Both the position numbers and the translations under genes were made by a program. The notes below the pieces were generated by a model. It was not told the origin of the DNA and did not search any database. It was given only the letters and a program-made list of their open reading frames with translations. 45,936 nt of DNA from Chlorobiaceae bacterium (GTDB lineage: Bacteria; Bacteroidota; Chlorobiia; Chlorobiales; Chlorobiaceae): positions 1-45,936 of the forward strand of contig JAFGER010000006.1 in assembly GCA_016931495.1 (NCBI GenBank), written 5' to 3'. Below are positions 37,382 through 45,936 of this stretch, one piece after another. The stretch's first letter is position 1. The number at the start of each line of letters is the position of its first letter.

Positions 37382-38491
37382 TCAGTTCTTTGCGGCGTCC
37401 ATCAGTTTGGTGAACTCCCCGAAGAGATAGTGCGAGTCGTGCGGGCCGGGTGCGGCTTCCGGGTGGTACTGCACCGAGAAGCAGGGCAGATCGCGGTGCC
37501 TGACGCCCTCGACGGTCAGATCGTAGAGGTTCTTGTGGGTCAGTTCGAGCTCTCCCGGCAGCGAGTCCATCTCGACGGCGAAGCCGTGGTTCTGCGAGGT
37601 GATTTCGATGCGGCTGTCGAGCAGGTTCTTGACCGGATGGTTCGCGCCGTGGTGGCCGAACTTGAGCTTGTAGGTCTTCGCTCCGAAAGCCAGCGAGAGC
37701 AGCTGGTGGCCGAGGCAGATGCCGAAGATCGGTATCTGCCGGTTCGTGCGGCTGTAGTCGGCCAGCTCCCGGATGGTGTCGATGGCGTAGGTGACCGCGA
37801 ACGGATCGCCGGGGCCGTTGGAGAGAAAGACGCCATCGGGATTCATTGCGATGATCTCTTCGGCGGTGGTTTTCGCCGTGACCACCGTGACCTTGCAACC
37901 CTCAGCCCTGAGCTGGCGAAGGATGTTGGTCTTGATGCCGTAATCGAAAGCGACGACGTGATATTTCGCGTCGGGATTGTCCACCGTGTAGCTCTCGCCG
38001 GTCGTGACCGTGCTGACCAGATCGAGGCCGGTCATCTCGGGGATGGCCAGCGCTTTCTCTTTCAGCGCTTCGATGTCGTCGGTCATGGTTGAAATCATGC
38101 CGCGCATCGCGCCCTTCTGGCGGATTTCCCTGACCAGCTTGCGGGTGTCGATACCGGCCAGGCCCATCACGCCAGCCTCTTTGAGCGTTTCGTCGAGGCT
38201 GCGGGTGGATTCGTAGTTGCTGTAAACGTTGGAGGCTTCGCGCACGATGAGCGCCGAGGCCCAGATTTTTTTCGACTCGTCGTCGTTCGGCGTGATGCCG
38301 TAGTTGCCGATGAGCGGGTAGGTCATGACCACCATCTGCCCGGTGTAGGACGGGTCGGTCAGAATCTCCTGATAGCCGGTCAGCGAAGTGTTGAAGACCA
38401 CCTCACCGGCGGCCTCGGAGGTATGGCCGAAGGCGGTTCCGCGATAGACCGAACCGTTTTCGAGAACCAGAATTGCGGGTGTTTCCTGCAT
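37382..38491 (-). CDS. carA: Carbamoyl-phosphate synthase small (glutaminase) subunit CarA
   Basis: Releases ammonia from glutamine for carbamoyl phosphate, used in pyrimidine and arginine synthesis. The 369-aa protein has the CarA N-terminal domain ([29 protein letters not shown]) and the class I glutaminase domain with nucleophile Cys in [12 protein letters not shown], plus [16 protein letters not shown] with the catalytic His/Glu region. carB is not in this window. It is separated from yajC by 9 nt, so they are probably read together. Confidence 0.96.
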   Translation of the reverse strand: MQETPAILVLENGSVYRGTAFGHTSEAAGEVVFNTSLTGYQEILTDPSYTGQMVVMTYPLIGNYGITPNDDESKKIWASALIVREASNVYSNYESTRSLDETLKEAGVMGLAGIDTRKLVREIRQKGAMRGMISTMTDDIEALKEKALAIPEMTGLDLVSTVTTGESYTVDNPDAKYHVVAFDYGIKTNILRQLRAEGCKVTVVTAKTTAEEIIAMNPDGVFLSNGPGDPFAVTYAIDTIRELADYSRTNRQIPIFGICLGHQLLSLAFGAKTYKLKFGHHGANHPVKNLLDSRIEITSQNHGFAVEMDSLPGELELTHKNLYDLTVEGVRHRDLPCFSVQYHPEAAPGPHDSHYLFGEFTKLMDAAKN

Positions 38492-38500
38492 CGATCCCTC

Positions 38501-38857
38501 TCACTCCTTTGAGGCGAGCTTGTCGCCGGTTTCCTGTTTTTCAATGTTGGCGATCGCCGAACGTTCGAACTTGATCTTGACGTTGTCGGCAACCTGAACA
38601 AGAACCGTTTTCTTTTCGGTTTCGATCCCGGCAACGGTGCCGTGAATGCCGCCGATGGTGACGATCTTGTCGCCGCGCTTGATATCGCCGAGCAGCTTTT
38701 CGCGCTCTTTCTGTTTTTTCTGCTGAGGGCGGATCATGAAGAAGTAGAAGACGACGAAGATCAGGACGAGCGGCACGAGCTGAATGAACGGATTCGGTTC
38801 CGGTCCGGCTCCTGTAGGCGGGGCGAAAAGCATCAGGGCAAGGATGGTGTCAGGCAT
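38501..38857 (-). CDS. yajC: Preprotein translocase accessory subunit YajC
   Basis: Partner of SecDF in protein export. The 118-aa protein starts MPDTILALMLFAPPTG and has one membrane helix FIQLVPLVLIFVVFYFFM followed by the YajC signature IRPQQKKQKEREKLL and a beta-rich cytoplasmic tail (RGDKIVTIGGIHGTVAGIE). ATG 38857 is chosen because upstream in-frame sequence is not YajC-like. Confidence 0.95.
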   Translation of the reverse strand: MPDTILALMLFAPPTGAGPEPNPFIQLVPLVLIFVVFYFFMIRPQQKKQKEREKLLGDIKRGDKIVTIGGIHGTVAGIETEKKTVLVQVADNVKIKFERSAIANIEKQETGDKLASKE

Positions 38858-38962
38858 GGTTAGTGGCTTGCGGTTGGTAATCGGAGCTTGGCCTTCCGGC
38901 AAGATTCGGGCCGGATCGGGCGCTTTTTTCGACTTCGAAGATAATTTATTTCCCGAACTATT

Positions 38963-40024
38963 TCAACGCACCCCTTTTCTGGCCGCGTCGAAGCGGGCGA
39001 AGGGCGCGACGCCGTATGAATTTTGCCCGACCCTGTACTTTCCGCGCTCGATCATCAGTTGCGCCATCGTGGCGATCATCGCGGCGTTGTCGGTCGAGTA
39101 GGCGAGCGCGGGGATGAAGAGATCGAGGCCGTGCCGGTCGCAGGCGGCCTGCATCGCCGCGCGCAGGCCGGAGTTGGCGCTTACGCCGCCCGCCACCGAA
39201 ACCGCAGCGGCCTTGTGCAGGAGCGCGGCGGCGATGGTTTTTTCGACCAGCACCTCGACAATCGCCGACTGAATCGAGGCGGCCAGATCGGCCTGGTGCT
39301 GTCGGGCGTACTCCGCGTCGTGATTTTCGAGCCAGGTGCGCACGGAGGTTTTGAGGCCGGAGAAGCTGAAGTCGAAGTTGCCCCGGTAACTCTTGCTGGT
39401 CTGCGAGCTTGCGGTCAGCGCGCGCGGGAAGCGGTGAAACGCCGGATCGCCTTCGCGGGCGAGGCGGTCGATCGCCGGCCCGGCGGGATAGCCGAGGCCG
39501 AGCATCTTGCCGGTCTTGTCGAACGCCTCGCCCGCCGCGTCGTCGATGGTGCGCCCGATCACCTCGTAGCTCAAATCCTGCCGGACGACCGCGAGCAGCG
39601 TGTGGCCGCCGGAGACGGTGAGCGAAACGAAGTCGCCCTTCGGCTCGCGGTGCCCGGCCTCGTCGCTGATAAAGGGCGAGAAGATGTGCGCCTCGACGTG
39701 ATTGACCGGGACGAACGGCCTGCCGAGCGCCCAGGCGAGTCCTTCGGCAAAGCAGAGCCCCACCATCACCGCGCCGATCAGCCCCGGCCCGGCGGTGGCG
39801 GCTATGACATCGAGGTCACTTTTTGCTATATTTGCTTCAGCAATGGCGGCTTCGACGATCGAGACAATCAGCCGCTCGTGCTCTCTGGAGGCCAGCTCCG
39901 GAACCACTCCGCCAAAATCGGTGTGGCATCGCTGCGAACTGACGACGTTGGAGCGGACTTTTCCGCCGACGAGTACTGCCGCCGAGGTTTCGTCGCAACT
40001 GGTTTCTATCCCTAAAATATTCAT
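38963..40024 (-). CDS. tsaD: tRNA N6-adenosine threonylcarbamoyltransferase TsaD
   Basis: Transfers threonylcarbamoyl to A37 of ANN-decoding tRNAs, together with TsaB and TsaE. The 353-aa protein begins [18 protein letters not shown], has [20 protein letters not shown], the metal-binding His pair in [18 protein letters not shown], and [10 protein letters not shown] near the C-terminus. Length is standard. It starts 22 nt from the divergent small membrane protein gene. Confidence 0.97.
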   Translation of the reverse strand: MNILGIETSCDETSAAVLVGGKVRSNVVSSQRCHTDFGGVVPELASREHERLIVSIVEAAIAEANIAKSDLDVIAATAGPGLIGAVMVGLCFAEGLAWALGRPFVPVNHVEAHIFSPFISDEAGHREPKGDFVSLTVSGGHTLLAVVRQDLSYEVIGRTIDDAAGEAFDKTGKMLGLGYPAGPAIDRLAREGDPAFHRFPRALTASSQTSKSYRGNFDFSFSGLKTSVRTWLENHDAEYARQHQADLAASIQSAIVEVLVEKTIAAALLHKAAAVSVAGGVSANSGLRAAMQAACDRHGLDLFIPALAYSTDNAAMIATMAQLMIERGKYRVGQNSYGVAPFARFDAARKGVR

Positions 40025-40046
40025 CGCTCAAGAATCGGAATGTGCT

Positions 40047-40274
40047 ATGGCCAAAGCTAAGAAAGAGGAGAACAATAGCAAACCGCGTGTCAGGGTCAGT
40101 TTTTTCAAGGCGTTGCTCATTCTGATCGGGGCGGATCTCGTGCTGCTGTTCGCGCCGAAGTACGGAATGCTCAACAGCGCCTTCTACATCGGTGACGCAA
40201 TCTCCTGGTCGGCGCTCGTCATCGGCATCGCGCTGCTCGTGGTCGGCTTCAAAGGCCTGTACCGGAAGGGGTAG
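40047..40274 (+). CDS. Small two-helix membrane protein of unknown function
   Basis: A 75-aa protein starting MAKAKKEENNSKPRVRVS, a basic N-terminal tail, then two hydrophobic helices (FFKALLILIGADLVLLFAP and ISWSALVIGIALLVVGFKGL) and a short basic end. A cytoplasm-facing N-terminus is expected by the positive-inside rule. Start ATG 40047 is used because the frame upstream lies in tsaD. No family is recognised. The position directly divergent from tsaD suggests a shared promoter region. Confidence 0.65.
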   Translation: MAKAKKEENNSKPRVRVSFFKALLILIGADLVLLFAPKYGMLNSAFYIGDAISWSALVIGIALLVVGFKGLYRKG

Positions 40275-40314
40275 TTGATATTTTTGGCCAGGGAGAATGG
40301 CGATCCCATATTCA

Positions 40315-40381
40315 GGCAGGTTTTAACCTGCCGGACATTCAGAATTCTTACATTCATGTTGCCCCGGCTTTCAAGCCGGGG
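40315..40381. repeat. Two-hairpin intergenic element upstream of moxR, related to the dispersed repeats
   Basis: Two perfect inverted repeats in a 67-nt stretch: ggcaggtt-tt-aacctgcc at 40315-40332 and ccccggctt-tc-aagccgggg at 40362-40381. The second has the same cccc...gggg framework as the palindromes at 5604-5623 and 14895-14914, but different inner bases and no matching flank blocks. It lies 38 nt upstream of the moxR start. Confidence 0.7.
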
Positions 40382-40419
40382 AGAGGAATCACAAGCTCCC
40401 GAACATTCGTAATTCACCC

Positions 40420-41401
40420 ATGAGACAGGATACGGAACTCGAAACCCTCGGACGGCAGATCGCCGAACATTCGGTCTTTATCGACCGGGCCCGGCAGGCG
40501 CTTTCGGCCACGGTGATCGGCCAGTCGGCGGTGATCGACCGGGTGTTCATCGCCCTGCTCGCCAACGGCCACCTGCTGCTCGAAGGGGTGCCGGGCCTGG
40601 CCAAGACGCTCATCGTGCGCACCTTCGCCGCGGCGATGAACCTGTCGTTCCACCGCATCCAGTTCACCCCCGACATGCTGCCCGCCGACCTGATCGGCAC
40701 GATGATCTACAATCCCAAAACGATGGAGTTCCATCCGCGCAAGGGGCCGGTGTTCGCCAACGTGATCCTCGCCGACGAGATCAACCGCTCGCCCGCCAAG
40801 GTGCAGTCCGCCCTGCTCGAAGCGATGCAGGAGAAGCAGGTGACGATTGGCGACGTCACCTACCCGCTTGGCGAGCCGTTCATGGTGCTGGCCACGCAGA
40901 ATCCGGTGGAGCACGAGGGAACCTACATGCTGCCGGAGGCGCAGCTCGACCGCTTCATGATGAAGGTGATCGTCGAGTACCCGACCTTCGAGGAGGAGCT
41001 CGAAGTGATGCAGCGCGCCACGGCCGTGCAGGCTCCAGGCGAAGTGTTGAAGGTGGTCGAACCTGCCGAGGTGTTCCGGGCGCGGGAGCTGGTGGATCGC
41101 ATCTACGTCGATCAGCGGGTGCAGCGCTACATCGTCGATCTGGTGACGGCCACACGCGATCCGGGCCGTTACGGACTCGACAAGCTCTCGACGATGATCG
41201 AGTACGGCGCGTCGCCGCGCGCTTCGATCTTCCTGCTTCTCGCCTCGAAAGCGCACGCCTTTCTGCAGCGCCGCGCCTACGCCACGCCGGAGGATGTGAA
41301 GAGCATCGTCTATGAGGTGCTGCGCCACCGCGTCCGCCCGAGCTACGAGGCGGAGGCCGAGAACATGAAGCCCGAAGATTTCATCCGGAGCATTCTCGAA
41401 C

Positions 41402-41418
<17 letters not shown>
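40420..41418 (+). CDS. MoxR-family AAA+ ATPase
   Basis: A 332-aa AAA+ ATPase of the MoxR type, usually a chaperone for vWA proteins encoded next to it. Walker A EGVPGLAKT is at residues 55-63, Walker B VILADEINRSPAK at about 115-127, with the MoxR-typical QSALLEAMQEKQVTI and LATQNPVEHEGTY (sensor 1). It leads a plus-strand run of moxR, DUF58, DUF4381-like, nuclease, batA and batB, and its end overlaps the DUF58 gene by 17 nt. Confidence 0.95.
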
Positions 41419-42293
<875 letters not shown>

Positions 42294-42310
<17 letters not shown>

Positions 42311-43202
42311 CAGCCTCGTCGTCGCGGCCCTGCTCGCGCTGGCCACCCCTGGAACGGCCAGCGCCGCCTTGCGCCCGGCGGACGTCACCGTCAGCGCCGA
42401 GCCCGACAGCCTCTTCGCCGGCGAGCGGCTCCGCTACGTCATCACCGTGCGGCATCGCGGCACTGAAGCGCTCTCCATCGCCTCGCTCGCCACCGGCCAG
42501 AACACCCCCTTCGAGATCATCGCCAGCCGGTCGAACACGAAAAAGCTGGATGATGGCCTTGTCGAGTACCGCATGGATGCCGAACTCGCCGTTTTCGGCC
42601 AGGGCCGCCAGCGCCTGCCCGGCTTCACGGTGCTTGCCGGTGACGGCAACCGGCTCGATGTCCGACCCGCCGAAACCGTCACCGTGCTCAGCGCCACCGA
42701 CGCTGCCGTCACCGAACTTCGCCCGGTTTCCCCCCCCGCCAGCGCGCCGTTTCCCGCTTGGCTGCTTGTGCCTGCGTTGCTCGTGCTGGCCGTTCTGCTG
42801 CTCGCCGGTTATTTCGCCCGCACGTTTTTCCTCACGCTTCGCCGCCACCTCGACGACCCCGTGCGCGCCGCCCGCAAGAAGCTCCGCGCCATCCGCCGCC
42901 AGCTCTCCAAAGGCCTCGCGCCCGCCGCCGGATACGAAGCGCTCAGCAACATCCTGCGCGAATTCCTCCAGAACCGCTACGGTTTCGGCGCAAGGGAAAT
43001 GGTCACCCAGGAGATTGCCGAAGAGCTCGCCGCGCGAAACATCAACATCCGCGCCGAACTGATTACCCTGCTCGACCAGGCCGACCTCGTAAAATTCGCC
43101 GACCGCCGCCCCGACCACGAAGAGTGCCGGGCATCACTGAACATCGCCGAAGAGCTCGTCGCGTCTGCCGGGGAGGGTGAGATGGAGGTGGTGGGGCAAT
43201 GA
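42294..43202 (+). CDS. BatD/DUF4381-like single-pass membrane protein of the moxR locus
   Basis: A 302-aa protein starting at GTG 42294 with a cleavable signal (SLVVAALLALATPGTASAA), a beta-rich periplasmic domain (DVTVSAEPDSLFAGERLRYVITVRH, similar in style to BatD repeats), a membrane helix at about 155-176, and a cytoplasmic helical domain (RAARKKLRAIRRQL, ALSNILREFLQNRYGF) that resembles the C-terminal domain of moxR-linked DUF4381 proteins. It overlaps the DUF58 gene by 17 nt. Function unknown; probably a membrane anchor of the MoxR system. Confidence 0.82.
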
Positions 43203-43207
43203 ATGGC

Positions 43208-43231
43208 TTTCTATGCGCATATGCATAGAAA
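43208..43231. promoter_or_regulatory. Perfect inverted repeat in front of the nuclease gene (candidate operator or leader hairpin)
   Basis: tttctatgc (43208-43216), 6-nt spacer gcatat, gcatagaaa (43223-43231): nine perfect base pairs. It starts 6 nt after the preceding stop and about 110 nt before the nuclease start. Related tatgca words recur twice between it and the gene (near 43244 and 43286). The gap is AT-rich compared with its surroundings, as expected of a promoter region. Confidence 0.55.
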
Positions 43232-43339
43232 AACGGTGAAAAGTATGCACGTAATGCTCGAGCTGCATAAAAAAGCGGGTTTTCTTATGCATGTTTTTTT
43301 AGTGGATTATCGATCGAATTATTCATAAGGAATGGTTTT

Positions 43340-44269
43340 ATGAAAAACTACTACCGGGTCATGCTGGGACGCAAAAGCGCTCATGCCGCTGATTGCTTCC
43401 GCGACGGCTGCATCGGAGCCGATTTTACCATCGATGAGGATTTGACCCGGAAGTTGCCCGACCAATGGAAGGATTTCAACAAAGCCTATATCCCGTTATT
43501 CCTTTCAAATAATCCCCGAAAGTCGAAGATCAGTGCTGGTCTTGCGTGTGGGGCGCTCTGGACGATAGCAAAAGGCATCAAGCAGGGCGATATTGTTCTG
43601 AGCCCAGATGGTTCAGGTACTTACAAGCTCGGCGAAGTCCTGGGTGATTACTACTATGCCAAAGGAAATTATCTGCCCCATCGCCGGAAAGTGCGCTGGC
43701 TCAATGCCACCATCGACCGCTCGGCAATGAGTGACGCTTTGCAGAACTCCACAGGGTCGATTGGCACCGTCAGCGATATATCGGGCTATCGAGAAGAGAT
43801 CGAACAACTCATTGCAGATGCCAATGCTCCGAAATCGATTATCACCGGCGACAACACCATCGAAGATCCCTACGCCTTCGCTATGGAAAAGCATCTCGAA
43901 GCTTTTCTCGTGGCAAACTGGAGCCAGACTGAACTGAGCAAGGAGTACTCGATATTTGAAGAAGAGGGTGAACCTGTCGGTCAACAATACGACACTGACG
44001 CAGGATCGATCGATATTCTCGCCATCAGCAAAGACAAGAAAAAACTCCTCGTCGTCGAACTCAAAAAAGGCAGGGCTTCAGACGTCGTGGTCGGTCAGGT
44101 TTTGAGATACATGGGCTACGTTAAAGACCAGATTGCCGAGCCGGATCAGACCGTCGAGGGAGCCATTATCGCCTTCGACGACGATCAGAAGCTCAAATGG
44201 GCGCTCATGTCCGTTCCCTCCATAACCTTTTACCGCTACCAGATCAGCTTCAGGCTTGTTAAAAGTTGA
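43340..44269 (+). CDS. PD-(D/E)XK nuclease, NucS/DUF91-like, with N-terminal PUA/Mrr-like domain
   Basis: A 309-aa predicted DNA nuclease. Residues 1-150 contain a restriction-enzyme-type recognition domain (WTIAKGIKQGDIVLSPDGSG, KLGEVLGDYYY, HRRKVRWL). The C-terminal half has the NucS-like nuclease: EDPYAFAMEKHLEAFL, Asp225 in GSIDILAIS, E240-x-K242 in VVELKKG, and the Gln-Arg-Tyr segment VVGQVLRYMGYV (about 251-261), i.e. a full PD-(D/E)XK site. Codon use is visibly less GC-rich than in the neighbours. It separates the DUF4381-like gene from batA, and AAGG lies about 10 nt before the ATG. Probably a transferred defence or repair nuclease; no methyltransferase partner is present. Confidence 0.85.
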   Translation: MKNYYRVMLGRKSAHAADCFRDGCIGADFTIDEDLTRKLPDQWKDFNKAYIPLFLSNNPRKSKISAGLACGALWTIAKGIKQGDIVLSPDGSGTYKLGEVLGDYYYAKGNYLPHRRKVRWLNATIDRSAMSDALQNSTGSIGTVSDISGYREEIEQLIADANAPKSIITGDNTIEDPYAFAMEKHLEAFLVANWSQTELSKEYSIFEEEGEPVGQQYDTDAGSIDILAISKDKKKLLVVELKKGRASDVVVGQVLRYMGYVKDQIAEPDQTVEGAIIAFDDDQKLKWALMSVPSITFYRYQISFRLVKS

Positions 44270-44488
44270 TGCTGCGTTCTCTCATCCCTTTTCAGTCAGC
44301 GGTTCAGGCTCGTCGGCGTAACGTGAATTTGCGTCAAGCGTGAGGTGTCGTTTTTTTTGATGATAATTTTGTCTGGCATGAGCCATTGCCGTGCAAGCAA
44401 GGTCGGTAGTTGCGATCCGTTCTGGGACTTTCCCGATGCGGGCTTTGTCCGGCGGATTTTGCATCTTCTGGAAAATGAATCCTGATCG

Positions 44489-45484
44489 ATGGACTCCCTT
44501 GTGAATATCCTTGGCGGTGTGCGGTTCGATGAGCCGTGGTGGTTGCTGCTGTTGCCGCTGGTGGTGGCCGGGGCGGCGGGGTATCACCTGTTCCGCGGGA
44601 ACCGGCGGGCGGGGATGCTGTTTCCGTCGGTGGCGGCGCTGCGCTCTGCGGGGCTTGCGGCTGGCGCGGCGGCGCGGTTGCCGGAGTGGTTGCGCTGGGC
44701 GGCGTTTGCGCTTGCGGTGGTTGCGCTGGCCGGGCCGAGAGCGCCATTTCCGGCGTCGTCACGCGATACGACCGGCATCGACATCATGATCGCGCTCGAT
44801 GTGTCGGAGTCGATGCGGCAGAAGGATTTCGGCGGCAAAAGCCGCTTTTCGGCGGCGCGTGATGCCGCGTTGCGCTTTATCGGAAATCGCCCGGCGGATC
44901 GCATCGGGCTGGTGGTGTTCAGCGGCGGCAGCTTCACCCGATGCCCGCTGACGCTGGATCACGAAGTGCTCGCCCGGCTTGCCGAAACCGTGGAGCCGGG
45001 CTTCTTCGAGGAGCCGGGTACGGCCATCGGCACGGCGGTGCTGACGGCCACCAATCGTTTGCGGGCCTCGGCATCGAGAGAAAAAGTGCTGGTGCTCATC
45101 ACCGATGGCGAGAACAACGCGGGCGAGGTTGCTCCGGCCACAGCCGCCCGGCTGGCCGCCCGGTACGGCGTCAGGATTTACACGATCTATGCCGGCAGGC
45201 AGGGCGACGGCGAGGAGAGCGCTTCGTCGAAAGTGCTGAGCCGTCAGGGGCGCGAGGCGCTCGCCGGTCTGGCTCGCGTGAGCGGCGGGCGGATGTTCAG
45301 CGCGGCCGAGAGCTTCGCCCTGATGAAAACCTTCCGCGAGATCGACCGTCTTGAAAAAAGCCGTCTGAAAGGGCTGTTGCCAGGCCGGAACATGGCGCTC
45401 TATCCGTGGTTCCTGCTGACGGCGGTCGCGCTGCTTTTCGTGGAGCAGGCGCTTTCAGCCACCCGATTCATCCGGATTCCCTGA
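44489..45484 (+). CDS. batA: BatA, membrane-anchored vWA-domain protein
   Basis: A 331-aa protein with two N-terminal membrane helices (WWLLLLPLVVAGAAGYHLF and WLRWAAFALAVVALAG), a von Willebrand A domain with the MIDAS motif DVSES (Asp104, Ser106, Ser108), FSGGSFTRCPLT, the T-containing GTAIGTAVLT and ITDGENNAGE, and a C-terminal helix (YPWFLLTAVALLFVEQAL). This is the BatA layout. It ends 2 nt before batB. The gap of 219 nt upstream (44270-44488) holds no gene I can support. Confidence 0.93.
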   Translation: MDSLVNILGGVRFDEPWWLLLLPLVVAGAAGYHLFRGNRRAGMLFPSVAALRSAGLAAGAAARLPEWLRWAAFALAVVALAGPRAPFPASSRDTTGIDIMIALDVSESMRQKDFGGKSRFSAARDAALRFIGNRPADRIGLVVFSGGSFTRCPLTLDHEVLARLAETVEPGFFEEPGTAIGTAVLTATNRLRASASREKVLVLITDGENNAGEVAPATAARLAARYGVRIYTIYAGRQGDGEESASSKVLSRQGREALAGLARVSGGRMFSAAESFALMKTFREIDRLEKSRLKGLLPGRNMALYPWFLLTAVALLFVEQALSATRFIRIP

Positions 45485-45486
45485 CC

Positions 45487-45936
45487 ATGTGTTTCGCCCG
45501 TCCCGCATTGCTCTGGCTGCTCTGTCTGGCCATTCCGCTTGTCGCGCTTGCGTTCCATGGCGCGCGCCGCAAGCTGTCGGTCTGGCGCAAGCTCGACGGC
45601 AGCGGCGGGGTTTCGGGCGTGCTGCCTGCCCTGAGTTTTCCGAAGATCGCCGCCCGCCGGGTCATGTTCGTAGCGTCGGTCGCGCTGATGCTGCTGGCCG
45701 CCGCCGGGCCGGAGCTGTGCAGCGGACTGAAGCCGGAGCGCAGGAAGGGGCTCGATGTGATCTTCATGCTCGATGTCTCCAACAGCATGCGCGCGACCGA
45801 TGTTGCGCCCGATCGCCTGTCGGCGGCCAAATCGGAGCTGCTCCGGATCAGCCGCACGCTTGGGGAGGGGCGCAAAGCGTTGCTGCTGTTCGCCGGGTCG
45901 CCGGTGGTGCAGTGCCCGCTGACCGGTGACGCGGAG
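45487..45936 (+). CDS. batB: BatB, membrane-anchored vWA-domain protein (truncated by window end)
   Basis: Start ATG 45487, 2 nt after the batA stop, reads open to the last base (150 codons, no stop), so the gene continues outside. The protein begins MCFARPALLWLLCLAIPLVA, a membrane helix; a second helix (VMFVASVALMLLAAAG) follows, and a vWA MIDAS motif DVSNS lies at Asp96-Ser100 in VIFMLDVSNSMRATD, followed by APDRLSAAKSEL and LLLFAGSPVVQCPLT. It is the BatB partner of BatA; the two share the pattern and typically form one membrane complex. Confidence 0.9.
   Translation, partial: MCFARPALLWLLCLAIPLVALAFHGARRKLSVWRKLDGSGGVSGVLPALSFPKIAARRVMFVASVALMLLAAAGPELCSGLKPERRKGLDVIFMLDVSNSMRATDVAPDRLSAAKSELLRISRTLGEGRKALLLFAGSPVVQCPLTGDAE

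Noticed and set aside
44282-44587. Minus-strand 101-codon open frame before batA
   Set aside because: Overlaps the batA start, has no start signal and no recognisable protein character.
45489-45929. Open frame shifted by two bases at the window end
   Set aside because: The true batB frame starts at 45487 and encodes two membrane helices and a vWA MIDAS motif; the shifted frame is Arg/Ala noise.

Overview
The window looks like the chromosome of a green sulfur bacterium of the Chlorobaculum/Chlorobium type. The strongest pointers are a small soluble cytochrome whose mature sequence closely resembles the c-555 electron donor of these bacteria (31760-32092), a free-standing half-length ClpB that I recall from Chlorobaculum tepidum, and the high-GC, densely packed housekeeping content. 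No rRNA, tRNA, CRISPR array, phage or intact insertion sequence was seen.

Layout. 1-6934: an overlapping biotin operon (birA-bioB-bioF-bioG-bioC-bioD), then bioA behind a dispersed palindromic repeat. 7037-13199: an acyl-CoA synthetase, a frameshifted four-helix-bundle gene flanked by 9-nt periodic repeats, a THUMP-like methyltransferase, a Ppx/GppA phosphatase, prmA and an NlpC/P60 lipoprotein. 13369-17721: aspartate kinase, purM, plsY and gpsA. 17880-20866: minus-strand sixA, a NagZ-type GH3 enzyme and the half ClpB. 20996-22423: kdsA followed by a KdsC-like protein that lacks key catalytic residues. 22734-27474 (minus): an unrecognised 481-aa protein, nadK, tyrA, pyrE, ruvX and a YqaE/Pmp3 peptide. 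27708-28959 (plus): a small basic protein and a GDPD-family phosphodiesterase. 29037-40024 (minus): BatD-like protein, proC, a SemiSWEET, two c-type cytochromes, a B12-radical SAM protein, a BatC-like TPR protein, a class V aminotransferase, an outer-membrane barrel, carA, yajC and tsaD. 40047-45936 (plus): a small membrane protein, then moxR, DUF58, a BatD/DUF4381-like membrane protein, a NucS-like nuclease, batA and batB, the last running off the window end.

How it works together. The bio genes make a complete pimeloyl-ACP-to-biotin route with ligase/repressor control. plsY/gpsA (phospholipid head), kdsA (LPS) and nagZ (murein recycling) serve the envelope. The moxR-bat genes, together with the batC-like and batD-like genes about 10 kb away, look like a chaperone/vWA membrane system.

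Most notable observations: a family of 9-nt periodic gtcc/gggac arrays, one of which brackets the decaying four-helix gene; a PD-(D/E)XK nuclease with its own inverted-repeat leader inside the moxR-bat cluster; the half ClpB; and a KdsC-like pseudophosphatase directly behind kdsA. All family assignments come from reading motifs by eye; no database search was run.
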